The notes under the pieces were generated by a model. That model was not told where the DNA came from, ran no database searches, and saw only the letters and a list, made by a program, of their open reading frames with translations. From assembly GCF_008086045.1 (NCBI RefSeq), contig NZ_VSEY01000015.1, positions 62,001-126,000 on the forward strand: a stretch of 64,000 nt of DNA. The letters run 5' to 3'. Both the position numbers and the translations under genes were made by a program. Source of the stretch: Nonomuraea sp. PA05. GTDB taxonomy: Bacteria; Actinomycetota; Actinomycetes; Streptosporangiales; Streptosporangiaceae. Each line of letters starts with the position of its first letter. The stretch's first letter is position 1. Below are positions 24,876 through 32,661 of this stretch, piece by piece.

Positions 24876-25973
24876 TCAGCCGATCTTGTGCACCCAGTTG
24901 TGGGTGTCGGGGCGGGCGCCGTACTGGATGCCGACGAGCTCCTCGCGCACCCGCATCGTCACCGGGCCTGGCGTGCCGTCTGCCACGGTCCACGAGCGGT
25001 CGGCGCCCTTGACGGTGCCGACCGGCGTCACCACGGCCGCGGTGCCGCACGCGAACACCTCGGTGAGGTCGCCGGACGCGCTCGCCTCCTGCCACTCGTC
25101 CACCGTGATGAGCCGCTCCTCCGTCTCCAGCCCCAGGTCGCCGGCCAGCTCCAGGATCGACTCGCGGGTGATGCCGGGCAGCAGGGTGCCGGTGAGGGCG
25201 GGCGTGACGAGCTTGTCGCCGAAGACGAAGAACAGGTTCATCCCGCCCATCTCCTCGACGTAGCGGTGCTCCTGGGCGTCCAGCCAGACCACCTGGTCGC
25301 AGCCGTTCTCCACCGCCTGGCGCTGCGCCACGAACGCCGCGGCGTAGTTGCCGCCGCACTTGGCGAAGCCGGTGCCGCCGGGGGCGGCCCGCGTGTACTC
25401 GGTGGACAGCCACACGGAGACGGGCTTGATGCCGCCGGTGAAGTACGAGGCCGCCGGCGAGGCGATGACCATGTACTTGTACGTCCTGGACGGGTAGTTC
25501 ACGCCGAGCCCCGCCTGGGTGGCGATCATGAAGGGGCGCAGGTAGAGGCTGTGGCCCTCGGTGGTGGGCACCCACTCCTTGTCGGTCTGGACGAGCAGCT
25601 CCAGCGACTCGACGAACGTCTCCTCGGGCAGTTCGGGCATGGCCATGCGGGCGGCCGAGCGGTTGAAGCGGCCGGCGTTGGCGTACGGCCGGAAGGCGAC
25701 GATCGAGCCGCCGATCTGCCGGTAGGCCTTGAGGCCCTCGAACAGCTCCTGCGCGTAGTGGAAGACCGAGGTGGCGGGGTCGAGCGAGAGCGGCCCGTAC
25801 GGCAGGAGCCGGGCGTCGTGCCAGCCCTCGCCCTCGGTGTAGTCGATCGAGATCATGTGATCGGTGAACGTCTGCCCGAACCCCGGGTTCGCCAGTACCT
25901 GCTCCCGCTCGGCCGCGGTGCGAGCGTGGTCGGATAGCTGCACGTCGAAGCTGAGCTTCGGAGCGATGGTCAT
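24876..25973 (-). CDS. ilvE: Branched-chain amino-acid aminotransferase
   Basis: 365 aa, class IV PLP aminotransferase, catalysing the last step of Val/Leu/Ile synthesis and the first of their breakdown. Conserved features: FEGLKAYRQIGGSIVAFRPYANAGRFNRSA, LYLRPFMIAT, the PLP Lys in TGFAKCGGNYAAAF, and LTGTLLPGITRESILELA. This length matches the long actinobacterial/eukaryotic-type IlvE. ATG 25973. It carries a 16-bp motif shared with the cimA promoter about 100 bp upstream. Confidence 0.96.
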   Translation of the reverse strand: MTIAPKLSFDVQLSDHARTAAEREQVLANPGFGQTFTDHMISIDYTEGEGWHDARLLPYGPLSLDPATSVFHYAQELFEGLKAYRQIGGSIVAFRPYANAGRFNRSAARMAMPELPEETFVESLELLVQTDKEWVPTTEGHSLYLRPFMIATQAGLGVNYPSRTYKYMVIASPAASYFTGGIKPVSVWLSTEYTRAAPGGTGFAKCGGNYAAAFVAQRQAVENGCDQVVWLDAQEHRYVEEMGGMNLFFVFGDKLVTPALTGTLLPGITRESILELAGDLGLETEERLITVDEWQEASASGDLTEVFACGTAAVVTPVGTVKGADRSWTVADGTPGPVTMRVREELVGIQYGARPDTHNWVHKIG

Positions 25974-26072
25974 GACGGCGATCCTTCTCTCTACGGTCTA
26001 CCGAAATCTACCGGAATCCGGTCACCCGTCCGGGAACGATGTGCACCCGCGGGGCGGTCCGTACTTCCTATT

Positions 26073-26088
26073 GTCTCGCTATATGGGA
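26073..26088 (-). promoter_or_regulatory. Candidate operator/promoter element of ilvE
   Basis: Minus strand TCCCATATAGCGAGAC, matching 13 of 16 positions of the site ahead of cimA. TTGCCA lies just upstream and ATAGGA about 17 bp on, so the site would lie between -35 and -10 of a weak promoter. Confidence 0.4.
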
Positions 26089-26143
26089 TGGCAAGCGATT
26101 GATGGGGTGCTTGGCCCCGATACCGCCGCTACCTGGGGACACG

Positions 26144-26182
26144 AAAACGCGCCCGGCAGTCCTCTTCGGACCGCCAGGCGCG
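26144..26182 (-). terminator. leuB intrinsic terminator
   Basis: A 15-bp stem with two G-U pairs (starts CGCGCCTGGCGGTCC) and a 5-nt loop GAAGA, followed by TTTT on the minus strand, 18 bp after the leuB stop. Confidence 0.85.
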
Positions 26183-26199
26183 TACGGTGCTAGGCGGCC

Positions 26200-27237
26200 C
26201 TAGCCGGATACTCGCGCGGTGATGTCGTCGCCGATCTCGCTGGTGCCGCGACCCGTGCGGCCCTCGGCGATGTCGGCGGCGACCGCCTGCTCGACCTTGG
26301 CCGCCTCGTCGTGCAGGCCGAGGTGGTCGAGGAGCATGGAGACCGACAGGATGGTCGCGGTGGGGTCGGCCTTGCCCTGGCCGGCGATGTCGGGGGCGCT
26401 GCCGTGCACCGGCTCGAACATGCTGGGCGCCGAGCGCTCCGGGTTGATGTTGCCGGAGGCCGCCAGGCCGATGCCGCCGGCGATGGCCGCGCCGAGGTCG
26501 GTGATGATGTCGCCGAACAGGTTGTCGGTGACGACCACGTCGAAGCGCTCGGGCTGGGTCACGAAGAACATCGAGGCCGCGTCGATGTGGCAGTAGTCGG
26601 TGGTGACCTCGGGGTACTCCTCGGCCACGCGGTTGACCGTGCGCTGCCACAGGTCGCCGGCGAAGGTGAGCACGTTCGTCTTGTGGACGAGCGTCAGCTT
26701 CCTGCGCGGGCGGGCCTTGGCCTTCTCGAACGCGTAACGCACCACGCGCTCGACACCGTGGGCGGTGTTGAGCGACTCCTGGGTGGCGATCTCGTGCGGG
26801 GTGCCGCGCCGCATGACGCCGCCGGTGCCGGCGTAGAGGCCCTCGGTGCCCTCGCGGACCACGATCATGTCGATGTTCTCGGTCGGCGTGTCGGCCAGCG
26901 GGGTCGTCACGCCGGGGAACAGCTTGACCGGGCGCAGGTTGACGTAGTGGTCGAAGTCGAACCGGAGCCGCAGGAGCAGGTCGCGCTCAAGGATGCCGGG
27001 CGGCACGCTCGGGTCGCCGATGGCGCCGAGCAGGATCGCGTCGTAGCCGCGCAGCTCTTCGCGCACCGTGTCGGGAAGCGTCTCGCCGGTACGGTTGTAG
27101 CGAGCGGCCCCCAGGTCGTAGTGGGTGGGCTCGATCTTCGTGCCCACTGCCTCCAGGACCTTGAGCCCTTCGGCGACGACCTCGGTGCCGATGCCATCCC
27201 CGGGGATGACGGCCAAGCGGATGTTACGCGACTCCAT
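26200..27237 (-). CDS. leuB: 3-isopropylmalate dehydrogenase
   Basis: 345 aa NAD-dependent beta-decarboxylating dehydrogenase making 2-oxoisocaproate for leucine. Motifs: LAVIPGDGIGTEVVAEGLKVL, VREGTEGLYAGTGGVMRRGTPHEIATQE, HKTNVLTFAGDLWQRTV, and the metal/cofactor region VTDNLFGDIITDLGAAIAGGIGLAASGNINPE, PVHGSAPDIAGQGKADP. The sequence is of the actinobacterial leuB type. ATG 27237 gives the standard N-terminus; ATG 27249 is possible. It lies upstream of ilvE but has its own terminator. Confidence 0.95.
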   Translation of the reverse strand: MESRNIRLAVIPGDGIGTEVVAEGLKVLEAVGTKIEPTHYDLGAARYNRTGETLPDTVREELRGYDAILLGAIGDPSVPPGILERDLLLRLRFDFDHYVNLRPVKLFPGVTTPLADTPTENIDMIVVREGTEGLYAGTGGVMRRGTPHEIATQESLNTAHGVERVVRYAFEKAKARPRRKLTLVHKTNVLTFAGDLWQRTVNRVAEEYPEVTTDYCHIDAASMFFVTQPERFDVVVTDNLFGDIITDLGAAIAGGIGLAASGNINPERSAPSMFEPVHGSAPDIAGQGKADPTATILSVSMLLDHLGLHDEAAKVEQAVAADIAEGRTGRGTSEIGDDITARVSG

Positions 27238-27330
27238 GACGGCAACCATACCGGCTCGTCTCGCCTGACGAACACACCATCTCATTTCGCGGACGTCCGC
27301 TTTGAGGGGTTTGCGACCTTTTGACCGTTT

Positions 27331-27480
27331 CGTTAGAGTCCGTCGGGCCTAATCCACGCAGCCGCTGCGTGGAGCCGGGGACCCACTTTCCCCCCAGGGG
27401 CGAATCGGCGGTCATCGCCGTAGGGCTGTCTTCCAGGCCCGAGCCCGTCAGCTAACCCGGTCGGCCGTATGGAAGGACAG
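27331..27480 (+). ncRNA. ydaO/yuaA-type c-di-AMP riboswitch
   Basis: The leader of the NlpC/P60 gene contains the conserved segments of this class in order: AATCCACGCAGC, a GC stem, GGGGACCCACTTTCCCC, CAGGGGCGAATC, a GCCGTAGGGC turn, CCCGAGCCCGTCAGCTAACCCGG, and a final GGCCGTATGGAAGGA that merges with the ribosome-binding site. In actinomycetes this class sits ahead of resuscitation and NlpC-type wall hydrolases and turns expression off when c-di-AMP is high. Exact ends are estimated. Confidence 0.9.
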
Positions 27481-27484
27481 TCTT

Positions 27485-28123
27485 CTGTCTCGCATCGCCA
27501 TCGTCCTGGCAGCGGCATCTGCCGGACTCATCCTGGCCACCACGGCAGCACAGGCCTCCACAGCTCAGGCCTCCACCGCGCAGGCCTCCACCGCGCAGGC
27601 CTCCACCGCGCAGGCAATCCCCGACAAGGACACCACCACCCTCACCGGCGCCGAGATCAAGCGCATCAGGCTGGCACAGACCCCCAAGCCCGCCTGGAAG
27701 GTCGCACTCGACTTCGCCATGAACAAGCGCGGCATCCCCTACGTGTGGGGCGGCACGAGCGACCGGGGGTACGACTGCTCGGGGCTGATGCTCCGGGCGT
27801 ACGAGCGGGCGGGGATCGACCTGCCCCGCACCGCCCGCGAACAGTACGGGGCGTTCTCCAGGAAGATCTCCTGGAAGGATCTCGAACCCGGTGACCTGGT
27901 GTTCTTCAGCAACCTGGGTCACGTCGGAATGATCTCCAAGCCCGGCTACATGGTGCACGCGCCGCACTCGGGCGACGTGGTGAAGGAGGAGAAGCTGTCG
28001 AGCTGGCGCAGGCAGGCCTTCGTCGGCGCCGTCCGGCCCGACCCCAGGGGCGTGCGCCAGTGGGCCGAGCGGCTCGAACAGCGCCGCGAGCCCGTCCCCG
28101 CCTCGCTCACCGCGACCCTCTGA
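27485..28123 (+). CDS. Secreted NlpC/P60 peptidoglycan hydrolase
   Basis: 212 aa. The signal peptide (SRIAIVLAAASAGLILATTAAQA) is followed by four AQAST repeats and a C-terminal NlpC/P60 domain (about residues 72-185) with catalytic Cys98 (YDCSGL), His146 (LGHVGM) and a third polar residue near H158/H161 (VHAPHSG). It cleaves stem-peptide bonds in the wall. No in-frame ATG, GTG or TTG exists before the signal peptide; CTG 27485, 7 nt after AAGGA, is the only plausible start. Control by the upstream c-di-AMP riboswitch links wall cleavage to that second messenger. Confidence 0.88.
   Translation: MSRIAIVLAAASAGLILATTAAQASTAQASTAQASTAQASTAQAIPDKDTTTLTGAEIKRIRLAQTPKPAWKVALDFAMNKRGIPYVWGGTSDRGYDCSGLMLRAYERAGIDLPRTAREQYGAFSRKISWKDLEPGDLVFFSNLGHVGMISKPGYMVHAPHSGDVVKEEKLSSWRRQAFVGAVRPDPRGVRQWAERLEQRREPVPASLTATL
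27548..27607 (+). repeat. 15-bp in-frame tandem repeat, 4 copies
   Basis: Four units of 15 bp, copies 3 and 4 identical (GCGCAGGCCTCCACC), encode AQAST four times directly after the signal peptide of the NlpC/P60 protein. Confidence 0.92.
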
Positions 28124-28129
28124 GAGACC

Positions 28130-28163
28130 CGGGCGGTCCCGCCTTCCCCCGCGGGGCCGCCCG
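28130..28163. terminator. Bidirectional hairpin between NlpC and SSI-like genes
   Basis: A 13-bp stem, CGGGCGGTCCCGC with its complement (one G-U), and an 8-nt loop sit 7 bp after the NlpC stop, facing the convergent inhibitor gene. Confidence 0.65.
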
Positions 28164-28178
28164 TACTCACGCCGAGGG

Positions 28179-28568
28179 TCAGGGCACGATGGGTGCGGCG
28201 AGCCGCTGCGCGAAGCAGGGGTTCGGGTAGTCCTCGGCGAAATCCTTCGGCTCGCCCCGGTAGTCGCCGTAGATCTCGACGTGCACCGGGTCGTAGATTC
28301 TCGGGCACGCGGCGTCCGGCCGGAACCTGATCTGGTCGAGGTCGCCGCCGATCTCGTCGAGCCTGTCGCAGGCGGCGGCCGGGTCGGGATGGATGCCGCC
28401 CGACGGGCCGCAGGTGAGATACCACTGCGCGACGTCGCCACCGTGGTAGGTGGTGATGCGCAGGTAGGACTCCTGCGCGTGGGCCGGGTTGGCGATCAAC
28501 GCGGCGGCGGCCACGGCGGGCAGGGCGGCGGTCGCGGCACGGCGGATCAGGCTCAGGGCAGCGCGCAT
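28179..28568 (-). CDS. Subtilisin inhibitor-like (SSI) secreted protein
   Basis: 129 aa. Signal peptide RRAATAALPAVAAAALIANPAHA is followed by an SSI-type domain: YLRITTYHGG, WYLTCGPSGGIHPDPAAACDRL, ACPRIYDPVHVEIYGDYRGEPKDFAEDYPNPCFAQRL. Four Cys can form the two conserved disulfides. SSI proteins block secreted serine proteases; the reactive-site region ACPRIYDPV is diverged, so the target protease is uncertain. ATG 28568 has GGAGG at good distance. Divergent from a methyltransferase gene. Confidence 0.88.
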   Translation of the reverse strand: MRAALSLIRRAATAALPAVAAAALIANPAHAQESYLRITTYHGGDVAQWYLTCGPSGGIHPDPAAACDRLDEIGGDLDQIRFRPDAACPRIYDPVHVEIYGDYRGEPKDFAEDYPNPCFAQRLAAPIVP

Positions 28569-28675
28569 GGGGGAACCTCCTGAAGGATTGAATACGCAGA
28601 GCGACGATATCAATACGCTTCGTATCCATGAGGGCAGGTGTCCGTACCCCCGGCACAGGCGTAGCGTGTCGGGAT

Positions 28676-29491
28676 ATGTCACCGGAAAAGGTGAGTTTCA
28701 CCGAGGAGAAGGCCACTCTCCTCGCCACTCTGTACGGCAGGGCGCTCGACGCGCGATCCGCGCAGCCGATACTCGGTGACCACCTGGCCGCCGAAGCGAT
28801 CGAGCGGATCGACCACGACTTCCGCGAGACCGGGCTCGACGCCAAGATGGCCAGTGCCGTGGCGCTGCGGGCGCGCTTCGTCGACGGATGGGTGGCCGGC
28901 TTCCTCGCCGCGCACCCGGACGCGACCGTGCTGCACCTGGGCTGCGGGCTCGACACCCGCGTATACCGGATGGACCCGCCGCCGACCTCGCGCTGGTACG
29001 ACGTGGACTACCCGGACGTCGTCGAGCTGCGCCGGCGGCTGTTCCCCGAGCGGCCGGGCCACGAGGAGATCGGCACGTCCGTCACCGACCTGGCCTGGCT
29101 GGAGCAGGTGCCGGCGGACGCTCCCGCACTGGTCGTCGCCGAGGGCCTGCTCTACTACCTCGACCCGGCGGGCGGCGCCGCGCTGATGCGCGCGATCGTG
29201 GACCGCTTCCCTGGCGGCGGGTTCGTCTTCGACGCCCTGAGCCCGCTCGGGCTGCGGCTCCAGCGGCTCAACAGGCCGGTGCGCAAGGCCGGGGCCACGA
29301 TGCACTGGGCGATCGACGGCCCCGGCGCGCTACAGGCCATCCACCCCGGGCTGCGCTGCGTGGAGGCGGTGAGCGCGTTCGACCTCAAGGGCGTCGAGCG
29401 CCTGTCGGCCACGCACCGGGCGGTGATGGCGATCATCAAGGTCGTGCCCGCGCTGAAGCGGACGGCCGTGTTCTACCGGCTCGAGTTCTGA
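28676..29491 (+). CDS. Class I SAM-dependent methyltransferase (LCM/Tcmp family)
   Basis: 271 aa. Family signature of leucine-carboxyl-methyltransferase-like O-methyltransferases: SFTEEKATLLATLYGRALDAR, R in VALRARFVDGW, motif I TVLHLGCGLDTRVYRMDP, then WYDVDYPDVVELRRRLFPE and LVVAEGLLYYLDPAGG. Many relatives methylate carboxyl or hydroxyl groups of polyketide-like substrates, but no such cluster is nearby. ATG 28676. The 3' end overlaps the small gene below by 19 bp. Confidence 0.9.
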   Translation: MSPEKVSFTEEKATLLATLYGRALDARSAQPILGDHLAAEAIERIDHDFRETGLDAKMASAVALRARFVDGWVAGFLAAHPDATVLHLGCGLDTRVYRMDPPPTSRWYDVDYPDVVELRRRLFPERPGHEEIGTSVTDLAWLEQVPADAPALVVAEGLLYYLDPAGGAALMRAIVDRFPGGGFVFDALSPLGLRLQRLNRPVRKAGATMHWAIDGPGALQAIHPGLRCVEAVSAFDLKGVERLSATHRAVMAIIKVVPALKRTAVFYRLEF

Positions 29492-29595
29492 TGAGGGGCG
29501 CCGCCGTTGTCGCGGCGGTCCAGCGCGGTCTGCAGGGCCTCGGCGGCCTCGTCCTGCTGCTCTTCCGTGCGGTTCCAGGCATACATGTCGTACAT
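29473..29595 (-). CDS. Small hypothetical protein, 40 aa
   Basis: MYDMYAWNRTEEQQDEAAEALQ-type sequence, acidic and helical, ending RRDNGGAPHQNSSR. Third positions are almost all G or C, and the two Met-Tyr repeats at the start are distinctive. It overlaps the convergent methyltransferase by 19 bp. I cannot assign a family. A 267-bp non-coding stretch lies upstream. A real short gene is plausible but not certain. Confidence 0.45.
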   Translation of the reverse strand: MYDMYAWNRTEEQQDEAAEALQTALDRRDNGGAPHQNSSR

Positions 29596-29862
29596 GTCAC
29601 TCAGCTCACTTCGCGGACGTGTTCCAGTGGGGAAGCCGGACTCCGGTCGCGAATCCGACCGGGCCTGATCTCGTGGGTCCGGGTTACGGACCGGACGAAT
29701 GGGACTTACTGGCCGACACAACGCCGCTCTCCGCGACGGGTAGCCGACCTGCCCTAACAGGCCCCGCCGCGGCAGGCAATGAGTACGAACACCTGGCGCA
29801 TCAGCAGCCAGACTACCCGAGGATCTGCTCGGAAGTCCTACTATCTTGCATGGTGAGACAAG
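29596..29862. other. Intergenic region upstream of the 40-aa gene
   Basis: About 270 bp without a convincing ORF. It is less GC-rich than its surroundings and contains TACTATCTTGCATGGTGAGAC (29838-29858), which partly resembles the GCGAGAC half-sites near cimA and ilvE. It may hold a promoter and long 5' leader of the small minus-strand gene. Confidence 0.4.
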
Positions 29863-29894
29863 AAGGGCCGCCACCCGGACGGGTGACGGCCCTT
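29863..29894 (-). terminator. serA terminator hairpin
   Basis: A 14-bp stem beginning AAGGGCCGTCACCC (one G-U) with a 4-nt loop, followed by CTTGTCT, 17 bp after the serA stop on the minus strand. Confidence 0.75.
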
Positions 29895-29911
29895 GCGAGA
29901 GGTCCCTCGGG

Positions 29912-31501
29912 TCAGTCCTCCAGGTCCACCGAGCGGCCGCTCTCGGCGCCGATCTCGGCCCCGATCTGCTCGACGACCTCGGCGGGGATGGCCGAGTCGA
30001 CGGTCAGCGCGATGAGCGCCTTGCCGCCCTTGGCGTCACGGGCCACCTGCATCGAGGCGATGTTGATGCCGTGCTCGCCGAGGAGCCTGCCCACCACGCC
30101 GACGATGCCGGGGCGGTCGGCGTAGGTGTAGAAGCACAGGTGGGCCGTCGGCTCGATCTCCATCTCGTAGCCGTTAACCTCGACGATCTTGGTGATCTGG
30201 CGCGGGCCCGACAGCGTGCCGGAGACCGAGACGGTGCGGCCGTCGGCGAGCACGCCGCGCACGGTCACGACGTTGCGCCAGTCGGGGCTCTCGGAGCTGG
30301 TGACCAGCTCGACGGTGATGCCGCGGTCCTTGGCCAGCAGCGGCGCGTTGACGTAGGTGACCTGCTCCTCGACCACGTCGGCGAAGACGCCCTTGAGCGC
30401 GGCCAGCTCGATCACCCGCACGTCCTGGGCGGCGATCTCGCCGCGCACCTCGACGTCGAGCTTGGTGGCCACCTCGCCGGCCAGCGCGGTGAAGACCCGG
30501 CCGAGCTTCTCGGCCAGCGGCAGGCCCGGCTTGACGTCCTCGGCGACGGCGCCACCCTGGACGTTGACCGCGTCCGGCACGAACTCGCCCGCCAGCGCCA
30601 GCTTCACGCTCCGCGCGACCTGGGTGCCGGCCTTCTCCTGGGCCTCGTGCGTGGAGGCGCCCAGGTGCGGCGTGACGACGACCTGGTCCAGCTCGAACAG
30701 CGGGCTGTCGGTGCACGGCTCCTTGGAGAAGACGTCCAGGCCGGCTCCCGCGACCCGGCCCTCCTTGATCGCCGAGTAGAGCGCGGCCTCGTCGACGATG
30801 CCGCCGCGGGCCACGTTGACGATGCGGACGCTCGGCTTGACCTGGTGCAGCTCCTTGTCACCGATGAGCCCGAGCGTCTCCTTGGACTTGGGCAGGTGCA
30901 CGGTGATGAAGTCGGCCTGCTTGAGCACCTCTTCGAGGCTGAGCAGCTTGACGCCCATCTGCGCGGCCCTGGCCGGCGGCAGGTAGGGGTCGTAGGCGAT
31001 CAGCTCGACGCCGAACGGCGCCAGGCGCTGGGCCACGAGCTGCCCGATCTTGCCGAGACCGAGGATGCCGACGACCTTCTCGTCCAGCTCGACACCGGTG
31101 TACTTCGAGCGCTTCCACTCGCCGTTCTTGAGCGCGGCGTGGGCCTGGGCCGTGTTGCGGGCGCTGGCCAGGATGAGCGCGACGGTCTGCTCGGCGGCGC
31201 TGGTGATGTTGGAGGTCGGGGCGTTCACGACCATGACACCGGCCTTGGTGGCCGCCTCGACGTCGACGTTGTCGAGACCGACGCCGGCGCGGGCGACCAC
31301 ACGCAGCTTGGGCGCCGCGGCGATGGCCTCGGCGTCGACCTGGGTGGCGGAGCGCACGATGAGCGCGTCCACGTCGGCGAGAGCGGGCAGGAACTGGGAA
31401 CGGTCGGCGCCGTCGGTGTGGCGGACCTCGAAATCAGCACCGAGTACGGCGAGGCCAGCCTCGGACAGCTCCTCTGCGACCAGAACGACGGGCTTGTTCA
31501 C
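29912..31501 (-). CDS. serA: D-3-phosphoglycerate dehydrogenase
   Basis: 529 aa, first committed enzyme of serine synthesis, of the long actinobacterial type with an ASB (intervening) domain and a C-terminal ACT domain for serine feedback. Motifs: NAD-binding VVGILGLGKIGQLVAQRLAPFG, NVARGGIVDEAAL (catalytic Arg), VVVTPHLGASTHEAQEKAG (catalytic His), and ACT segment LCFYTYADRPGIVGVVGRLLGEHGINIASMQVARD. GTG 31501 follows AAGGA. A GC-rich hairpin in the 5' leader (31529-31555) precedes the RBS. Confidence 0.97.
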   Translation of the reverse strand: MNKPVVLVAEELSEAGLAVLGADFEVRHTDGADRSQFLPALADVDALIVRSATQVDAEAIAAAPKLRVVARAGVGLDNVDVEAATKAGVMVVNAPTSNITSAAEQTVALILASARNTAQAHAALKNGEWKRSKYTGVELDEKVVGILGLGKIGQLVAQRLAPFGVELIAYDPYLPPARAAQMGVKLLSLEEVLKQADFITVHLPKSKETLGLIGDKELHQVKPSVRIVNVARGGIVDEAALYSAIKEGRVAGAGLDVFSKEPCTDSPLFELDQVVVTPHLGASTHEAQEKAGTQVARSVKLALAGEFVPDAVNVQGGAVAEDVKPGLPLAEKLGRVFTALAGEVATKLDVEVRGEIAAQDVRVIELAALKGVFADVVEEQVTYVNAPLLAKDRGITVELVTSSESPDWRNVVTVRGVLADGRTVSVSGTLSGPRQITKIVEVNGYEMEIEPTAHLCFYTYADRPGIVGVVGRLLGEHGINIASMQVARDAKGGKALIALTVDSAIPAEVVEQIGAEIGAESGRSVDLED

Positions 31502-31528
31502 GTCTGTGCATCCTTAAGGCACGGCGGA

Positions 31529-31555
31529 GGGGGGTCACCGTCCACGGAACCCCCC
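31529..31555 (-). promoter_or_regulatory. 5'-leader hairpin of serA
   Basis: Seven base pairs GGGGGGT/ACCCCCC close an inner CCG/CGG stem, ending about 30 nt before the serA GTG. It may influence ribosome access; no U tract, so it is not a terminator. Confidence 0.35.
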
Positions 31556-31726
31556 GGCGGTCCCACAGAGTGTATCCGCAGCTTGTGAACGTATTCACGA
31601 GGGGCCAGCATGTGAGACGGGTTCCGGCGTACCCGCCGCGCGGCAAACTCATCCACTCCGGGCCCATCTTTGTCTTGATCGGGAGATTTATTCGCCATTA
31701 GCCTGATAAGCCGTGGCCGACTACCT

Positions 31727-32593
31727 ATGGTTCGTCATATGAGCATCGGGAATCCTGCGCTTGCCGACGTGCTCGCACAGCATGGCACCCCCCATCGCCT
31801 GCTGGGCGCTCTTGCCGACGGTGGAGTCCTGGTGGCAGTGCGACCAGATCGTTCCGTCGTCCTGGGGACGACTCAGGCCGGTGACCGGGTTCTGCTCGGG
31901 TACACCAGCCCCGCGACCTATGCCAGACACCGCGGCAGCCATGCCCTGTCGGCCTGCGACGCCGACACCATCCTGGACATCCAGCGCGTCACCGGGGTGC
32001 GCGAGATCGTGATCGACGCGGCCGGACCAGCCGCCGCGGCCGTGCCGATCGACGATCTCCAGCACTTCATGACCACGACACGCAACGGGCCCACGCCTGT
32101 CCTGTCGGGGGCCGTTCCGGCCGCCTACGCGACGGGCGCGATGGCCACCGTGTCGCGAGGTGCCGCGCTGGCCCAGGTGGCTCCGCCGAGCCCGCACGCC
32201 CCGTCGCTGCCGTGGGTGCCCGCGCCCCGGCCGCACCTGTCGGGGCCGATGCAGCAGGTGGATCCGGGCTACCGCCGGTGCACGCATCCGATACTGCCCG
32301 CGCTGCGGCAGGCGATCGCGTACCTGCTCATGGACTTCCCGCTTGTGCACCACGTGTGGATCTCCGAGGCGGGCACGGCGTCCGGGGCGACCGGCATCAT
32401 GCTGCACGTCAAGGTGCACATGTCGGCCGCCGAGGACGTGGTGCGCGACCTGCACCGCCTGGTGCGCGCCAGGCTGCCGCAGTTCGCCGCTTCCGGGGCG
32501 CCGATCCTGATGGCCAGGGTGGCGGACGCGCGCAGCGAGCGCCGCATGATCGAGATCGGCGCGCACGTCGTCTGCGCGAACGTCTCCGACTGA
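31727..32593 (+). CDS. SseB-like (enhanced serine sensitivity) domain protein
   Basis: 288 aa. The first 120 residues fit the SseB N-terminal fold: LADVLAQHGTPHRLLGALADGGVLVAVRPDRSVVLGTTQAGDRVLLGYTSPATYARHRG, with a second alpha/beta domain from about residue 180 (LRQAIAYLLMDFPLVHHVWI). SseB of E. coli was linked to serine sensitivity; here the gene stands divergent from serA, which may or may not be meaningful. ATG 31727. The molecular function of the family is unclear. Confidence 0.7.
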   Translation: MVRHMSIGNPALADVLAQHGTPHRLLGALADGGVLVAVRPDRSVVLGTTQAGDRVLLGYTSPATYARHRGSHALSACDADTILDIQRVTGVREIVIDAAGPAAAAVPIDDLQHFMTTTRNGPTPVLSGAVPAAYATGAMATVSRGAALAQVAPPSPHAPSLPWVPAPRPHLSGPMQQVDPGYRRCTHPILPALRQAIAYLLMDFPLVHHVWISEAGTASGATGIMLHVKVHMSAAEDVVRDLHRLVRARLPQFAASGAPILMARVADARSERRMIEIGAHVVCANVSD

Positions 32594-32601
32594 GGCTTCA
32601 G

Positions 32602-32630
32602 GGGAGGGCCCGGGAAAACTGGGCCCTCCC
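32602..32630 (+). terminator. Hairpin after the SseB-like gene
   Basis: A perfect 10-bp stem, GGGAGGGCCC with GGGCCCTCCC and a 9-nt loop, 8 bp after the stop. It has no U run. Confidence 0.6.
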
Positions 32631-32661
32631 AAACAAGCCCTCGCTCAGTTGTAATGAGGGG

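Noticed and set aside
31529..31555. serA leader hairpin as a serine riboswitch or attenuator
   Set aside because: Only one simple stem, no leader peptide with Ser codons and no terminator; listed only as a hairpin.
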